Below are positions 47,621-56,344 of a stretch of DNA of 64,000 nt, in pieces; positions within the stretch are counted from its first letter, which is position 1; each line of letters opens with the position of its first letter. The DNA lies in IMG/VR virus record IMGVR_UViG_3300047560_001569, positions 1 through 64,000 of that record. One strand, 5' to 3'. Origin of the DNA: a virus. A program made the translations under genes and the position numbers. The notes under the pieces are model-generated. The model saw only the letters and a program-made list of their open reading frames with translations. It did not search any database and was not told the origin of the DNA.

Positions 47621-48334
47621 TTAATGTACGTTGCGGACTGTTGCTAGCCCTATCCTTTCCAGTATATTAATGTATATCCAACCAACATCAACCTCATATG
47701 GTTTACGGCTGAATTTTGGATTTGCCGCATCCCCATGATGGTTGTTATGGAGCTCTTCACCGCCAATCCATATCCCCCACGGAGTCAGATTGCGACTTGT
47801 ATCTTTTGTGTCATAATTACGATAACCCCACCAATGAGCTAAGCCGTTGATAACGCCCGCAGCCCAAAATGGAATCCATATCATTTGTACGCCCCAGATC
47901 AAAATACCCCACCACCCAAATATTAAGGTGTTGAGCAAAAGGAGAATGCTAATGCCAAGGGCAGGTCTAGCACTGTATATGTGAAGCTCCATCCAATCAG
48001 TAGGAGTACCATGACTAAGTGAATCAACCATATCTTTATCTTGCTTTGCTTGAACATACAGAAATGCTCCTCCAAACAATACACGCCAAATGCCAAACAA
48101 CTGTGGACTGTGTGGATCTCCTGGTGTATCACTTTTTTGATGATGTTTACGATGAATTGCAACCCACTCCTTCGTGACCATACCAGTAGTCAACCACAAC
48201 CAGAAGCGCATAAAATGCGCAACGATTGGATGAAACGTAACCGCTCTATGTGATTGCGATCTATGCAAGTATAACGTGACGCATGTTATTGTAATGTGCG
48301 TCATCAATAATACAGCTAAGAATACACCAATCAT
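47621..48334 (-). CDS. Fatty-acid desaturase
   Basis: The 237-residue integral-membrane enzyme has the three His boxes HRSQSH (24-29), HRKHH (61-65) and HNNHH (196-200), plus GYRNYDTKD, as in acyl-CoA/acyl-lipid delta-9 desaturases. These diiron enzymes introduce a double bond into membrane acyl chains using oxygen, fluidising the membrane. It lies inside the deazaguanine operon and overlaps queD by four bases. Confidence 0.9.
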   Translation of the reverse strand: MIGVFLAVLLMTHITITCVTLYLHRSQSHRAVTFHPIVAHFMRFWLWLTTGMVTKEWVAIHRKHHQKSDTPGDPHSPQLFGIWRVLFGGAFLYVQAKQDKDMVDSLSHGTPTDWMELHIYSARPALGISILLLLNTLIFGWWGILIWGVQMIWIPFWAAGVINGLAHWWGYRNYDTKDTSRNLTPWGIWIGGEELHNNHHGDAANPKFSRKPYEVDVGWIYINILERIGLATVRNVH

Positions 48335-48837
48335 TCGAATAGATCCTCATTCCATTCACGATGACCTTCGCGAAAAGCCATATTGGCTTGCGTCTCCCGA
48401 ACTTCTACACGATAGCACCAAAGACGATCAGCTTCTGATGGACCCCAATAGTCAGGTATATAAACGCCATTAACATACTTGTACAATTGATCGGCAAGAC
48501 CTTCACAACCCAATTTAGGTAACACTACTATCTTAGCCATATTTTTTTCTTGTAGTAGTTTGAACGTCTCGATTTCCGGATCATCTTGCGCAACAATCAA
48601 TGTATGGTCGAACTGATCTTCTAATATCTTCTTTAGTTCTTTAAGACCACCATAGTCTGCGGCCCAATTACGCACATCTAAATGATCAGTACCGAAGTAG
48701 AACTTCATACTAAAACTATAACCATGAATCAAGTTACAATGACTGTCAGCTCGCCATTGTCTATACGCACAAGGGAATGCGTCGTGGTATTCTTTGGTAC
48801 TGGTGTATTTGTAAACTACGGGATTTAATGTTGTCAT
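48331..48837 (-). CDS. queD: QueD-like 6-carboxytetrahydropterin synthase
   Basis: The 168-residue T-fold protein has FPCAYRQWRADSHC (catalytic Cys34), IHGYSFSMKF (His38) and FDHTLIV (Asp77/His78). The family normally has three zinc His, in AHR and HGH; here those positions read Tyr25, His38 and Tyr40, so the metal site is altered. It would convert dihydroneopterin triphosphate to 6-carboxytetrahydropterin. First gene after promoter 48857-48886. Confidence 0.82.
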   Translation of the reverse strand: MTTLNPVVYKYTSTKEYHDAFPCAYRQWRADSHCNLIHGYSFSMKFYFGTDHLDVRNWAADYGGLKELKKILEDQFDHTLIVAQDDPEIETFKLLQEKNMAKIVVLPKLGCEGLADQLYKYVNGVYIPDYWGPSEADRLWCYRVEVRETQANMAFREGHREWNEDLFE

Positions 48838-48856
48838 GCTGTTTCTCCTATGTTAA

Positions 48857-48886
48857 ATTATAGCATAGGCTGGCAGAGTTTGTAAA
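48857..48886 (-). promoter_or_regulatory. Sigma70-like promoter for queD/desaturase/folE
   Basis: Minus-strand TTTACA (48886-48881), 18-base spacer, TATAAT (48862-48857). CCTATG/CATAGG inverted repeat (48847-48869) brackets the -10. A late-like CATAAATA lies further upstream near 48909-48916. Confidence 0.7.
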
Positions 48887-48931
48887 GCGGGATGAAGCCA
48901 AAGGCCGCTGAAAGAAATATTTATGAATGCG

Positions 48932-49765
48932 TTAAGTACCCCATTCATTTTTGAACAACGGCACTTGCAGACGATCTGAATAGCGCCAACCATTATTCAT
49001 AGCCAACTCTGCAACCTTACGATTGTTTAGGCTATACACTGATTCTACACCGCCCACGGGCATTAAATATACAGGACCATAAAATCCCGCATCATAATAT
49101 TCTTTAACAGCTTTATGTGCTTCTTCAACATCATCCTCAGAAGCAACAACGAACTTTAGATACGTATAACCGATCTTAGAATAGTTAGCTACAACCTGAG
49201 GACAGATTGCTTCTTCCCATTTCTCGCCACTAACACTTAGTTTAGGGCTAACAGAGAATGTTAACTGATCATACTCAAACGAGTGCTTCAAGAAAGTAGC
49301 AAACTCTTTATCTAACTCTTGTGTACCATTGGTCTCAAATGTCAACTCTTTAAGACCTAACATATCGGTGTTCTTCAATAACTCAGGATATGCTCGTTGC
49401 CATCCCAATAATGGCTCACCACCAGTAATTACCAAATGTTCGTCGACCCATTTCTTGTGAGGAAGGATGTCCATAATCGAACTGGCAATACTATTAGTGT
49501 CCAAAACAGGAGACAGATGCTTAAAACGAGGATCCCAAGAAGCATATGAGTCACACCCAGTAGTAACCAAAGGGAGATCCCTATAGTTTTTAATGGATTC
49601 TCCGTCGATCGCAAAACGTTCATTGCTCATCTCTCCTTTGGGCAATCCGAAGCCCTCACATTTAAAATTACAACCAAACACACGCAAGAATACAGATGGC
49701 ACACCCATATATCTCCCCTCACCTTGGATGCTATAAAATAGCTCCGCGACTTTTAATTTTGCCAT
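48932..49765 (-). CDS. queE: 7-carboxy-7-deazaguanine synthase (radical SAM)
   Basis: The 277-residue protein has ELFYSIQGEG, FGCNFKCEGFG (Cys32, Cys36) and TTGCDSYASWD (Cys71), then VITGGEPLL and the QueE-typical FETNGT. It rearranges 6-carboxytetrahydropterin to 7-carboxy-7-deazaguanine with an Fe-S cluster and SAM. The third cluster Cys is displaced by a 34-residue insertion, as in a QueE subgroup. Needs Fe-S clusters, for which the phage iscU module may help. Confidence 0.9.
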   Translation of the reverse strand: MAKLKVAELFYSIQGEGRYMGVPSVFLRVFGCNFKCEGFGLPKGEMSNERFAIDGESIKNYRDLPLVTTGCDSYASWDPRFKHLSPVLDTNSIASSIMDILPHKKWVDEHLVITGGEPLLGWQRAYPELLKNTDMLGLKELTFETNGTQELDKEFATFLKHSFEYDQLTFSVSPKLSVSGEKWEEAICPQVVANYSKIGYTYLKFVVASEDDVEEAHKAVKEYYDAGFYGPVYLMPVGGVESVYSLNNRKVAELAMNNGWRYSDRLQVPLFKNEWGT

Positions 49766-49791
49766 AATAACTCCTTAATTATCGTTGCAGT

Positions 49792-49820
49792 ATTATATTA
49801 GATATGAAGTATTAAGACAA
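49792..49820 (-). promoter_or_regulatory. Sigma70-like promoter for queE
   Basis: Minus-strand TTGTCT (49820-49815), 17-base spacer, TATAAT (49797-49792); -35 inside the 3' end of the deformylase gene. Confidence 0.6.
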
Positions 49821-50471
49821 CGAGATAGTCTTAGCAGTTGGTGTTAAATCTATTGTTGGAGCTGTTAGTGCTTCACTCTCCTCAGGATTCAACAATGCAG
49901 TTTTCGATAACTTCTCCACTAATCTATCTGAAAGACCAATTGGAAGTTCCGATTCCTTATACCTTACTTCTCCACGTTTGAACTGACGTTCCAATTGCTT
50001 TTGCTGATTCAACGCTCTTGATAGATGTGGTCCCATGGCACGGCGTGTAAACACAACTCCATCCAAATGATCCAACTCATGCAAGAAACAACGAGCAGTC
50101 ATTCCGACAAATGTTTCGTTCTGTATTTCTCCAGTAACATCAGCAAAGCGAACCTTTATCACCTTTGGTCGACGTATCTTAATATGAAGATGTGGGTATG
50201 ACAAACACCCCTCCTCCATCAGCACGCCTTCTGATGTTTGGTCAACAATACGTGGATTGAAACATACTAATGGTTTCTCAGACCATAACACAAATACTCG
50301 ATATGGCAATCCACATTGGTTAGCTGATAGACCAAGACCCTTATTATGATGCATCGTCTCGATCAAATTATTTGCAAGTTCAATTGGATTGATTGGTGGA
50401 TTCTTGAAATCAAAAGTTGCCATCTTCTCGTATAGCAACTTTTCACTTAACGGCTTAATATCTAAAATCAT
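49812..50471 (-). CDS. def: Peptide deformylase
   Basis: The 219-residue enzyme has motif 1 GLGLSANQCG (Ser replaces the second Ala), motif 2 EEGCLSYP (Cys89) and motif 3 HELDHLDG (His131, Glu132, His135). It removes formyl groups from new proteins. The C-terminal 50 residues extend beyond bacterial PDF. Phage PDFs are common in cyanophages. Confidence 0.93.
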   Translation of the reverse strand: MILDIKPLSEKLLYEKMATFDFKNPPINPIELANNLIETMHHNKGLGLSANQCGLPYRVFVLWSEKPLVCFNPRIVDQTSEGVLMEEGCLSYPHLHIKIRRPKVIKVRFADVTGEIQNETFVGMTARCFLHELDHLDGVVFTRRAMGPHLSRALNQQKQLERQFKRGEVRYKESELPIGLSDRLVEKLSKTALLNPEESEALTAPTIDLTPTAKTISLS

Positions 50472-50565
50472 GGTCTTTCCTTTGGAATATAACTACGTTA
50501 AGAGGGTCACCATACTCAGCAACTTTTTGTAACGTATACCTTTTATGAAACGAGTTAACTCTTAT
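50455..50565 (-). CDS. Small ORF with possible ATA start
   Basis: A 36-codon frame between genes 46 and def with product RVNSFHKRYTLQKVAEYG, then DPLNVVIFQRKDH, protein-like and basic. It has no ATG, GTG or TTG start; ATA at 50565 overlaps the gene 46 stop in ATAA, mirroring the ATGA couplings of neighbours, with AGGA upstream. Either a rare ATA start or a gene that has lost its ATG. It runs 17 bases into the def gene. Confidence 0.4.
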   Translation of the reverse strand: MRVNSFHKRYTLQKVAEYGDPLNVVIFQRKDHDFRY

Positions 50566-52277
50566 GCTGATATCCTACTAAAGTTTTTATGCTTCTCAAA
50601 CTTAATCATATTTTCAAACTTATCCATTAGCTGATCAGTCTTATGGCTAATAACAAATACATTCGAATCACCAACAATACTTTGGATAATCTTAATCAAC
50701 TCATCACCACCTTGTACATCTAATGAACTATCGAATACCTCATCCATTATCAATAGGTTGGTGCTTGCACTATTACGTAACTTAGCAACAGCGCGCCAAG
50801 CGAACAACAAAGCCAAATCAATACGGCTTTTCTCGCCTTCACTAAAGGAGTCGTATGTGAATTCATCTCTAAATCTCGATTTAATTGTTTCTTCAAAACC
50901 TTCATTCAACTCAAAATTAACAAAGAAATCCATTGCAGCCAAGTACTTGTTAATTAGTTTATTAATTACAGGAACATACTGTTTAATGATTTTTGTTTTG
51001 ATTCCTGTATCTTTTAATAAGACAGCAGCAATATCATATACTTGCTTATCTTTAGCTAACTCTTCTTTCTGAGCAATCGCACTTCTCAATGCTTTTTTAA
51101 GAGAATCTATCTCTTCATTATTAGCATCAATCTGAGTTGTGTTTTGTGTCAGGTCCGTGATCTCTTTCTCGATAGTCTTAATGAACCCATTCCAAGTTCT
51201 GCACTGTACGAGAAGGTCGGATACCTCCCTGTTCTTGTTGGAAATCGTAGATGCGACATTATTAATTTCGGCCAATCGACTGTTAATATTATCCAGTTCG
51301 ACCACGATCTTTTCTCTGCCCGCTTCGATTTCGTCAATCTGGCTATTGCTTTTTGCAAGGATCTCACTCTTGTGCTCGTGTGCAATCCCCTGACGGCAAG
51401 TGGGACAGTCATTATGCAAAGTGAAGAATTGCGCTTCTTTACGGATCTTGTCCAATTTAAGATCCACTTGTCTTGCAATGTCCCTAATTTTCTCCAACCG
51501 AGACCGTACTTTGTCTTGGTCGTTAATACTGTTATTGTGCGAGATGACTTCATCTTGTAATGTTTGGACTTGCTGATTAGCTCCATCAATCTGCTCCTTT
51601 AAACTCTCCACTTGTTGTTTCTTTTGATTGACCAATTCGTCAGTGTTACGCTGCAACGATTCGATGTGCTTTTTATAAAGCTCAATCTTCTCACCATTAG
51701 ATCGAATAGCATGATCTACATCGCCAGTCTTAATCCTATTGAGAGCAACCTTATCTTTCAAAAGACCGTTCATCGTAGAGAAGATACCAATATCTAACAA
51801 GTCTTCAATAATCTCTCTACGATGAGCGGTAGGTAGTTGCATGAAGGGGATAAAAGATGCACTACCTAAAATAACTATCTGTGCAAAAGACTTTTGATTT
51901 AGTTTTAAAATCTGAGTCTCAAGCATTGTTTGATATTCTTTTGAATCGGCATTCTGATCAATCATTACACCATCACAGAAAATATCAAATACGTTTGGTT
52001 TGATCCCACGTATTATTTTATATTGTTTCTTACCAATACTAAACTCCAATTCTACAATCGCAGCTTTTGCATTTATTGAATTGATTAATTGGTTCTTATT
52101 GATCTTCCGAAACGGCTTACCATACATTGCGAACGATAATGCGTCCAACATTGTAGATTTACCCGCTCCATTCTCACCGACGATAAGAGTAGTCTTGTGC
52201 TTATCGAACTGGATTTCTGTAAACGCATTTCCCGTACTAAGAAAGTTGCGCCATCTTATACACTTAAAATAAATCAT
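50562..52277 (-). CDS. 46: Recombination endonuclease subunit (gp46, Rad50/SbcC-like)
   Basis: The 571-residue SMC-type ATPase has Walker A GENGAGKST at 34-42, coiled coils, the zinc hook CPTC near residue 296 and the signature/Walker B region FSEGEKSRIDLALLFAW and LLIMDEVFDSSLD. With gp47 it resects ends for recombination. Confidence 0.95.
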   Translation of the reverse strand: MIYFKCIRWRNFLSTGNAFTEIQFDKHKTTLIVGENGAGKSTMLDALSFAMYGKPFRKINKNQLINSINAKAAIVELEFSIGKKQYKIIRGIKPNVFDIFCDGVMIDQNADSKEYQTMLETQILKLNQKSFAQIVILGSASFIPFMQLPTAHRREIIEDLLDIGIFSTMNGLLKDKVALNRIKTGDVDHAIRSNGEKIELYKKHIESLQRNTDELVNQKKQQVESLKEQIDGANQQVQTLQDEVISHNNSINDQDKVRSRLEKIRDIARQVDLKLDKIRKEAQFFTLHNDCPTCRQGIAHEHKSEILAKSNSQIDEIEAGREKIVVELDNINSRLAEINNVASTISNKNREVSDLLVQCRTWNGFIKTIEKEITDLTQNTTQIDANNEEIDSLKKALRSAIAQKEELAKDKQVYDIAAVLLKDTGIKTKIIKQYVPVINKLINKYLAAMDFFVNFELNEGFEETIKSRFRDEFTYDSFSEGEKSRIDLALLFAWRAVAKLRNSASTNLLIMDEVFDSSLDVQGGDELIKIIQSIVGDSNVFVISHKTDQLMDKFENMIKFEKHKNFSRISA

Positions 52278-53332
52278 TCAGTACTCAAGGCTTCGTGGTA
52301 AAGGTCTCGCATCAAAGTATCCAACCGTTGACGGTCACCTTGGAATTGCGTTTGGTCAATATACTTATTAAGTATTGTCAGGGTATCCTCAGCTTCATTA
52401 ACGATATCCTCATCAGCTTCCAAATCCAAATGAAAATGGTCCTCCACAACTTGGATGTCAACGACATTAAATTTTTCCAACTTATCAATTACCATATCAA
52501 ACCAAGCTGGGTTGTTCTTGCTACGCACAATCAGCTTAACAATACAATCTCTATACATCTCATAATCAATATCGACTGTTTGTTCCATGGTCTTTGATGT
52601 ATCATCATACAGTATTTTATGGAACATCGTGAAAGGATTACGTATAAACTCCATCGTATTAGTATCGGTATCGTATATGTGGAACCCTTTTATATCATTA
52701 AAATCGGACCACGTAATTTCATATGGCGTACCAAGATAGTGTATATTATTATTATACGATTTGTGGTGGAAATGTCCGGATAATACTAGCGGTAAACGAC
52801 GGAACACACTAACATCTAATCCCTCATCACACACAGCACCGCGGTACATCTCAAACCCAGTAATTTCGAAATGACCGACAACAACATCAGCATCGGTAGT
52901 TGCTATTGCATCCAAACATTGTTTTTCATTTTCCGGACAAATCCAAGGAACAAGTAAGAACTTTTTATCTTCGAAATCAATCTCTAAAGGTGAATTGACA
53001 ACATTGATATTAGTATACCCATCCAACAATAAGTCTAACGAATTGACATCGTTGGTGTTCTTGTAGTATGTGTCATGGTTACCAACCAATGCCCACGTTG
53101 TATATTCTTGATTGAGAGGCTCTAACAAATACTCGCGCCCATGCTTAAGCGATTGGAAGTTGATATATTTCCGACGATCAAACATATCACCTAATTGAAT
53201 AACATGAAGTATGTTATGTTCTCTTAGATAGGGAAAAAATACTTCATCATAAAATCGCTTAAAAAATGCATGGAAATGTAAGTTATCATTCCGTGCTCCA
53301 ATATGCGTATCTCCAAGTAAACAAACCTTCAT
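52274..53332 (-). CDS. 47: Recombination nuclease subunit (gp47, Mre11/SbcD-like)
   Basis: The 352-residue phosphoesterase has LGDTHIGA, LGDMFDRR, VGNHDTY and SGHFHHKS. Works with gp46; start overlap of four bases with gene 46. Confidence 0.95.
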   Translation of the reverse strand: MKVCLLGDTHIGARNDNLHFHAFFKRFYDEVFFPYLREHNILHVIQLGDMFDRRKYINFQSLKHGREYLLEPLNQEYTTWALVGNHDTYYKNTNDVNSLDLLLDGYTNINVVNSPLEIDFEDKKFLLVPWICPENEKQCLDAIATTDADVVVGHFEITGFEMYRGAVCDEGLDVSVFRRLPLVLSGHFHHKSYNNNIHYLGTPYEITWSDFNDIKGFHIYDTDTNTMEFIRNPFTMFHKILYDDTSKTMEQTVDIDYEMYRDCIVKLIVRSKNNPAWFDMVIDKLEKFNVVDIQVVEDHFHLDLEADEDIVNEAEDTLTILNKYIDQTQFQGDRQRLDTLMRDLYHEALSTE

Positions 53333-53340
53333 GTTACCCT

Positions 53341-53950
53341 TTACTTTTCTTCGTCAATATCAATACCTTCCACTTCAATATCTACATGACCATCAACCTC
53401 ATCTTCCGATAAAATGTCTTCTTCGATAAACTTCTCTACGCCTTTTTTAGCTCTCTTCTTTTTCTTAGATAGCAGATTATCTTCAAAACTCTTAATGAAG
53501 TCAAACATATTATCATTATCGAGGTCTATATGTGTAGGAGTAAACTCTTGCTCACTAAACTCACCTTGCTCATACAACTCATTAAGAAGCATTGAGTTTT
53601 CAAGTGTCTTATGTTTAATATAAGTTTGCTTTTTCTCTTTCAAGATTCTACGCAAGAAAGCGTAATATATGATTTGGGTAAAGTAAGCAAAGGGGTTGTT
53701 TGATTTAGAAGGATCGAAATTATCAATATAACATATACAGTTTTCAATACCATCAGAAACCATATCATCTCTATATGAATAGTTAATGAAATTTGGTTTC
53801 GTTGATAGTCTGTTCGCTATCATTAGTATACACTCTCCAACATAATTAGGAATGCGAGGACGCTCTGTGTTGTGGAGCTTCTATTACTGATTCCCTATAT
53901 GCGACTATACATTTGTATAGTTCTTTATTATCTACATAATGCGTTGCCAT
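53341..53950 (-). CDS. 55: Late-transcription sigma factor gp55, split across two frames
   Basis: From ATG 53950 (AAGGGA upstream) a frame reads HYVDNKELYKCIVAYRESVI, which matches the N-terminus of gp55 but stops at 53846. The rest continues in the +1 frame, open from 53880: RPRIPNYVGECILMIANRLS, then NFINYSYRDDMVSDGIENC and FDPSKSNNPFAYFT, the gp55 core, to 53341. Joining the frames near 53850-53880 gives a full gp55 homologue of about 200 residues. An ATG at 53823 with GGAG could also start a shortened 160-residue form. gp55 directs host RNA polymerase to TATAAATA late promoters. True +1 frameshift, mutation or sequence error cannot be told apart here. Confidence 0.82.
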
Positions 53951-53983
53951 TAAAATCCCTTATTTACTACCTACTAGCGTAAC

Positions 53984-54012
53984 ACTATACCCACATAATA
54001 TAAAAGGGTCAA
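53984..54012 (-). promoter_or_regulatory. Sigma70-like promoter for gene 55
   Basis: Minus-strand TTGACC (54012-54007), 17-base spacer, TATAGT (53989-53984), 34 bases before ATG 53950. Confidence 0.7.
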
Positions 54013-54014
54013 CA

Positions 54015-54428
54015 CTAATTAAGAGGTCCGTTAACTTCTATTCGCTCAAGAATATCAGAGTATGCATCATCATCTAATGGCTGCTTAGATTTCCTGCTAC
54101 TAATACTATGCAACTCATCGTCAATATGTTGATCGATAGTCGTCCTATAATTATCTAATGCATAGAGATAGTATTCAACCACAGACGCACGTGGTTCAAC
54201 AATGTGAGTGATATCTCCGATGTCAAAAGTAAATGTGGTTTGACTAGCAAACGGCATGTATCTACTGATACTCATCGTCGGCATTGGTTGAAAGGAAACA
54301 AACTTGTAGTTAATCTGCAACGGATCGACTATACGAACGAGTCCTTTACGTTTTAATTCTTCTGTCTGTGCATCCACATCTCCCAACAACTCAGTACCAT
54401 TGCTAAGTTTTACTAACGATAACGCCAT
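54015..54428 (-). CDS. Conserved T4-like phage protein
   Basis: A 137-residue protein with SLVKLSNGTELLGDVD, DPLQINYKF and SISRYMPFASQT, an LSm-like small beta barrel pattern seen in conserved proteins of aquatic T4-like phages. Ends in an acidic helical tail. Located two bases after uvsW. Confidence 0.7.
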   Translation of the reverse strand: MALSLVKLSNGTELLGDVDAQTEELKRKGLVRIVDPLQINYKFVSFQPMPTMSISRYMPFASQTTFTFDIGDITHIVEPRASVVEYYLYALDNYRTTIDQHIDDELHSISSRKSKQPLDDDAYSDILERIEVNGPLN

Positions 54429-54429
54429 A

Positions 54430-55887
54430 TCATCCTTTCAGGTTTACAGTGTGTATTTTATACTCAAACTTTTCTTCACCGTAAATTTTAACACGCTCAG
54501 CCATATGCTGTATCGTATAATTCCTCCACGATTTCCACGTTAGATCATCTGCAATATCATACAATGTTGCTCTTATTTTAGTCTCACTCTTTCTCAATCC
54601 ACGTCCTATGGACTGTAGATTACGAATACGCGATTTACTGGGTGAAGCAAATATAATATTATGTAGGTTCTTAATGTTGACGCCAGTGGAAAATGTTCCA
54701 TAAGATGCAACAATAATAATATTATCGTTAATTTCAGCTAGACGTCTAACCTCTTCTCGTTCTGTGCTCTCAACCTTACCACTAACAAAAGATATACTCT
54801 TACCTGTATCCTTTAGTAGATCATATAAAACATCTCCATGTTTTTCTACAAATTGAAATAATACAAGAGTATTACCTTCGAGACTAGCAGCTAGTTTCGT
54901 AATGAATTTATTTCTACCTGGATGTCTAACAATCCAATCAATCTCATCTTTATAAGGAGACTTCTTCATTAGCTCCCTTTCTTGATCACTATACTTAAGG
55001 ACAATACAGTTGATAAGGAAGTTAGCGAGATGTTTTTGTTCGATCAACTCTGCTGTGGTTGTGACCTTCTTCACAGGACCGAATACACCCTCCAATACCA
55101 ATCTATGTGCATGAGTACCATCCAATGTCCCAGTGAACCCATATCGGTAATCGCAATTTACCATCTTCGACATAATAGACGTTAGACTCTTTGCTTTAAA
55201 TAAGTGAGCCTCATCTCCAACAACAACATCAAATTGCTCAAACCATTTACGAGGCAGACGATATATGGATTGCCATGTAGACACAACTATACGTTTATTA
55301 ACATGATTTGAGTGGCCTTCCATAATCTTCTGGCATAATGCATGATTGACACTAATGTTTGTATATGATTGGAAGTCAGATATCATCTGATGGACAAGGG
55401 ATGTAGTTGGCACTACAATCAATGCTCTTCCCTTTGTCTGAGCTAATGTATACATTAGCAACAAGAATATAATGAATGATTTACCAGAAGCTGTCGGGGA
55501 AAGTAGTAATGTTCTTTTATTTTGTACCGCATGTACGAACGCTTCTAGTTGGTAATCTCGAGGCTCCAATGTCAGATCTAGTTTATCACAAAATGCTTTT
55601 GCTTGTTCTAATGTGAATTGATTGCTAGAAAAATCTGTAAGATAATCTACAGTATAGTTGCGCTCTTCGGCAAACTGCTCAATGTAATGATTGAGTCCGC
55701 CATAGGTCAATTGTGTTCCCAGATGGAATAAGTGCATCTTACCATCCCACTTACGTTGTTTGACTAGTGGGCTGAACCGTGCACCTGGTACCTGAAAAGT
55801 AAAATATTCATATAACTCGCGAGCAATTGCTGGCTCACAATGTATTTTATTCGATACTGAATTAAACTTCTCAATCGATATATTCAT
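54430..55887 (-). CDS. uvsW: UvsW helicase
   Basis: Start at ATG 55887, overlapping the uvsY stop by ATGA (485 residues). Superfamily 2 motifs: SPTASGKS (I), VVGDEAHLFKA (II), YGFTGTLDG (III) and the C-terminal SIGRGLRKSE (VI). UvsW resolves R-loops and branched DNA at the switch from origin to recombination replication. Confidence 0.95.
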   Translation of the reverse strand: MNISIEKFNSVSNKIHCEPAIARELYEYFTFQVPGARFSPLVKQRKWDGKMHLFHLGTQLTYGGLNHYIEQFAEERNYTVDYLTDFSSNQFTLEQAKAFCDKLDLTLEPRDYQLEAFVHAVQNKRTLLLSPTASGKSFIIFLLLMYTLAQTKGRALIVVPTTSLVHQMISDFQSYTNISVNHALCQKIMEGHSNHVNKRIVVSTWQSIYRLPRKWFEQFDVVVGDEAHLFKAKSLTSIMSKMVNCDYRYGFTGTLDGTHAHRLVLEGVFGPVKKVTTTAELIEQKHLANFLINCIVLKYSDQERELMKKSPYKDEIDWIVRHPGRNKFITKLAASLEGNTLVLFQFVEKHGDVLYDLLKDTGKSISFVSGKVESTEREEVRRLAEINDNIIIVASYGTFSTGVNIKNLHNIIFASPSKSRIRNLQSIGRGLRKSETKIRATLYDIADDLTWKSWRNYTIQHMAERVKIYGEEKFEYKIHTVNLKG

Positions 55888-56318
55888 ATGCCGTTCTGAA
55901 ATTTGCTCCACTCAATTGCAGATTTAATATTGAATCCCAATGTCCCTATGCTCTTAATAATAGATTCTAAGAACATTACCTTTTCATTCTGCATTTCATT
56001 ACGAAGATTGGCAGCTCTCATTTCTGAATCAGCCTCCAAATACATTGCAATGTCTGTCCTGAGAATCTTTAGAGGATTTGGCTCCCATCCTCGCTCCTTC
56101 AACAACTCTTCGGATATTGATCCATTGTACCATTCATATTTGTCGCGGTACAACTCCTTAAAATCAGACTCCATCTTCTTCAGAAGAAGTCGCTCTTGCG
56201 AAAACAGCTTGAAGTATTTGGCATGCATGCGAGCAATACGCAGCGATTCGTCCCCCAACTCGGAACGATCAATATGTGCATCCTTTTCCCACAACGCTTG
56301 TATTTCTTCTAGCTTCAT
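55884..56318 (-). CDS. uvsY: Recombination mediator UvsY
   Basis: The 144-residue protein follows T4 UvsY: MKLEEIQALWEKDAHID, ISEELLKERGWEPNPLKILR and DIAMYLEADSE. It loads UvsX on gp32-covered ssDNA. Confidence 0.93.
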   Translation of the reverse strand: MKLEEIQALWEKDAHIDRSELGDESLRIARMHAKYFKLFSQERLLLKKMESDFKELYRDKYEWYNGSISEELLKERGWEPNPLKILRTDIAMYLEADSEMRAANLRNEMQNEKVMFLESIIKSIGTLGFNIKSAIEWSKFQNGI

Positions 56319-56344
56319 AAAACAACCATAATAAAGACATTCTA

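Noticed and set aside
44376-49765. A queC gene
   Set aside because: No QueC-type ATP-binding SGGxDS motif was seen in any gene of the window; only folE, queD and queE are present.
50758-52272. Several plus-strand frames opposite gene 46
   Set aside because: Shadows of the coiled-coil coding strand; no ribosome sites, biased composition.
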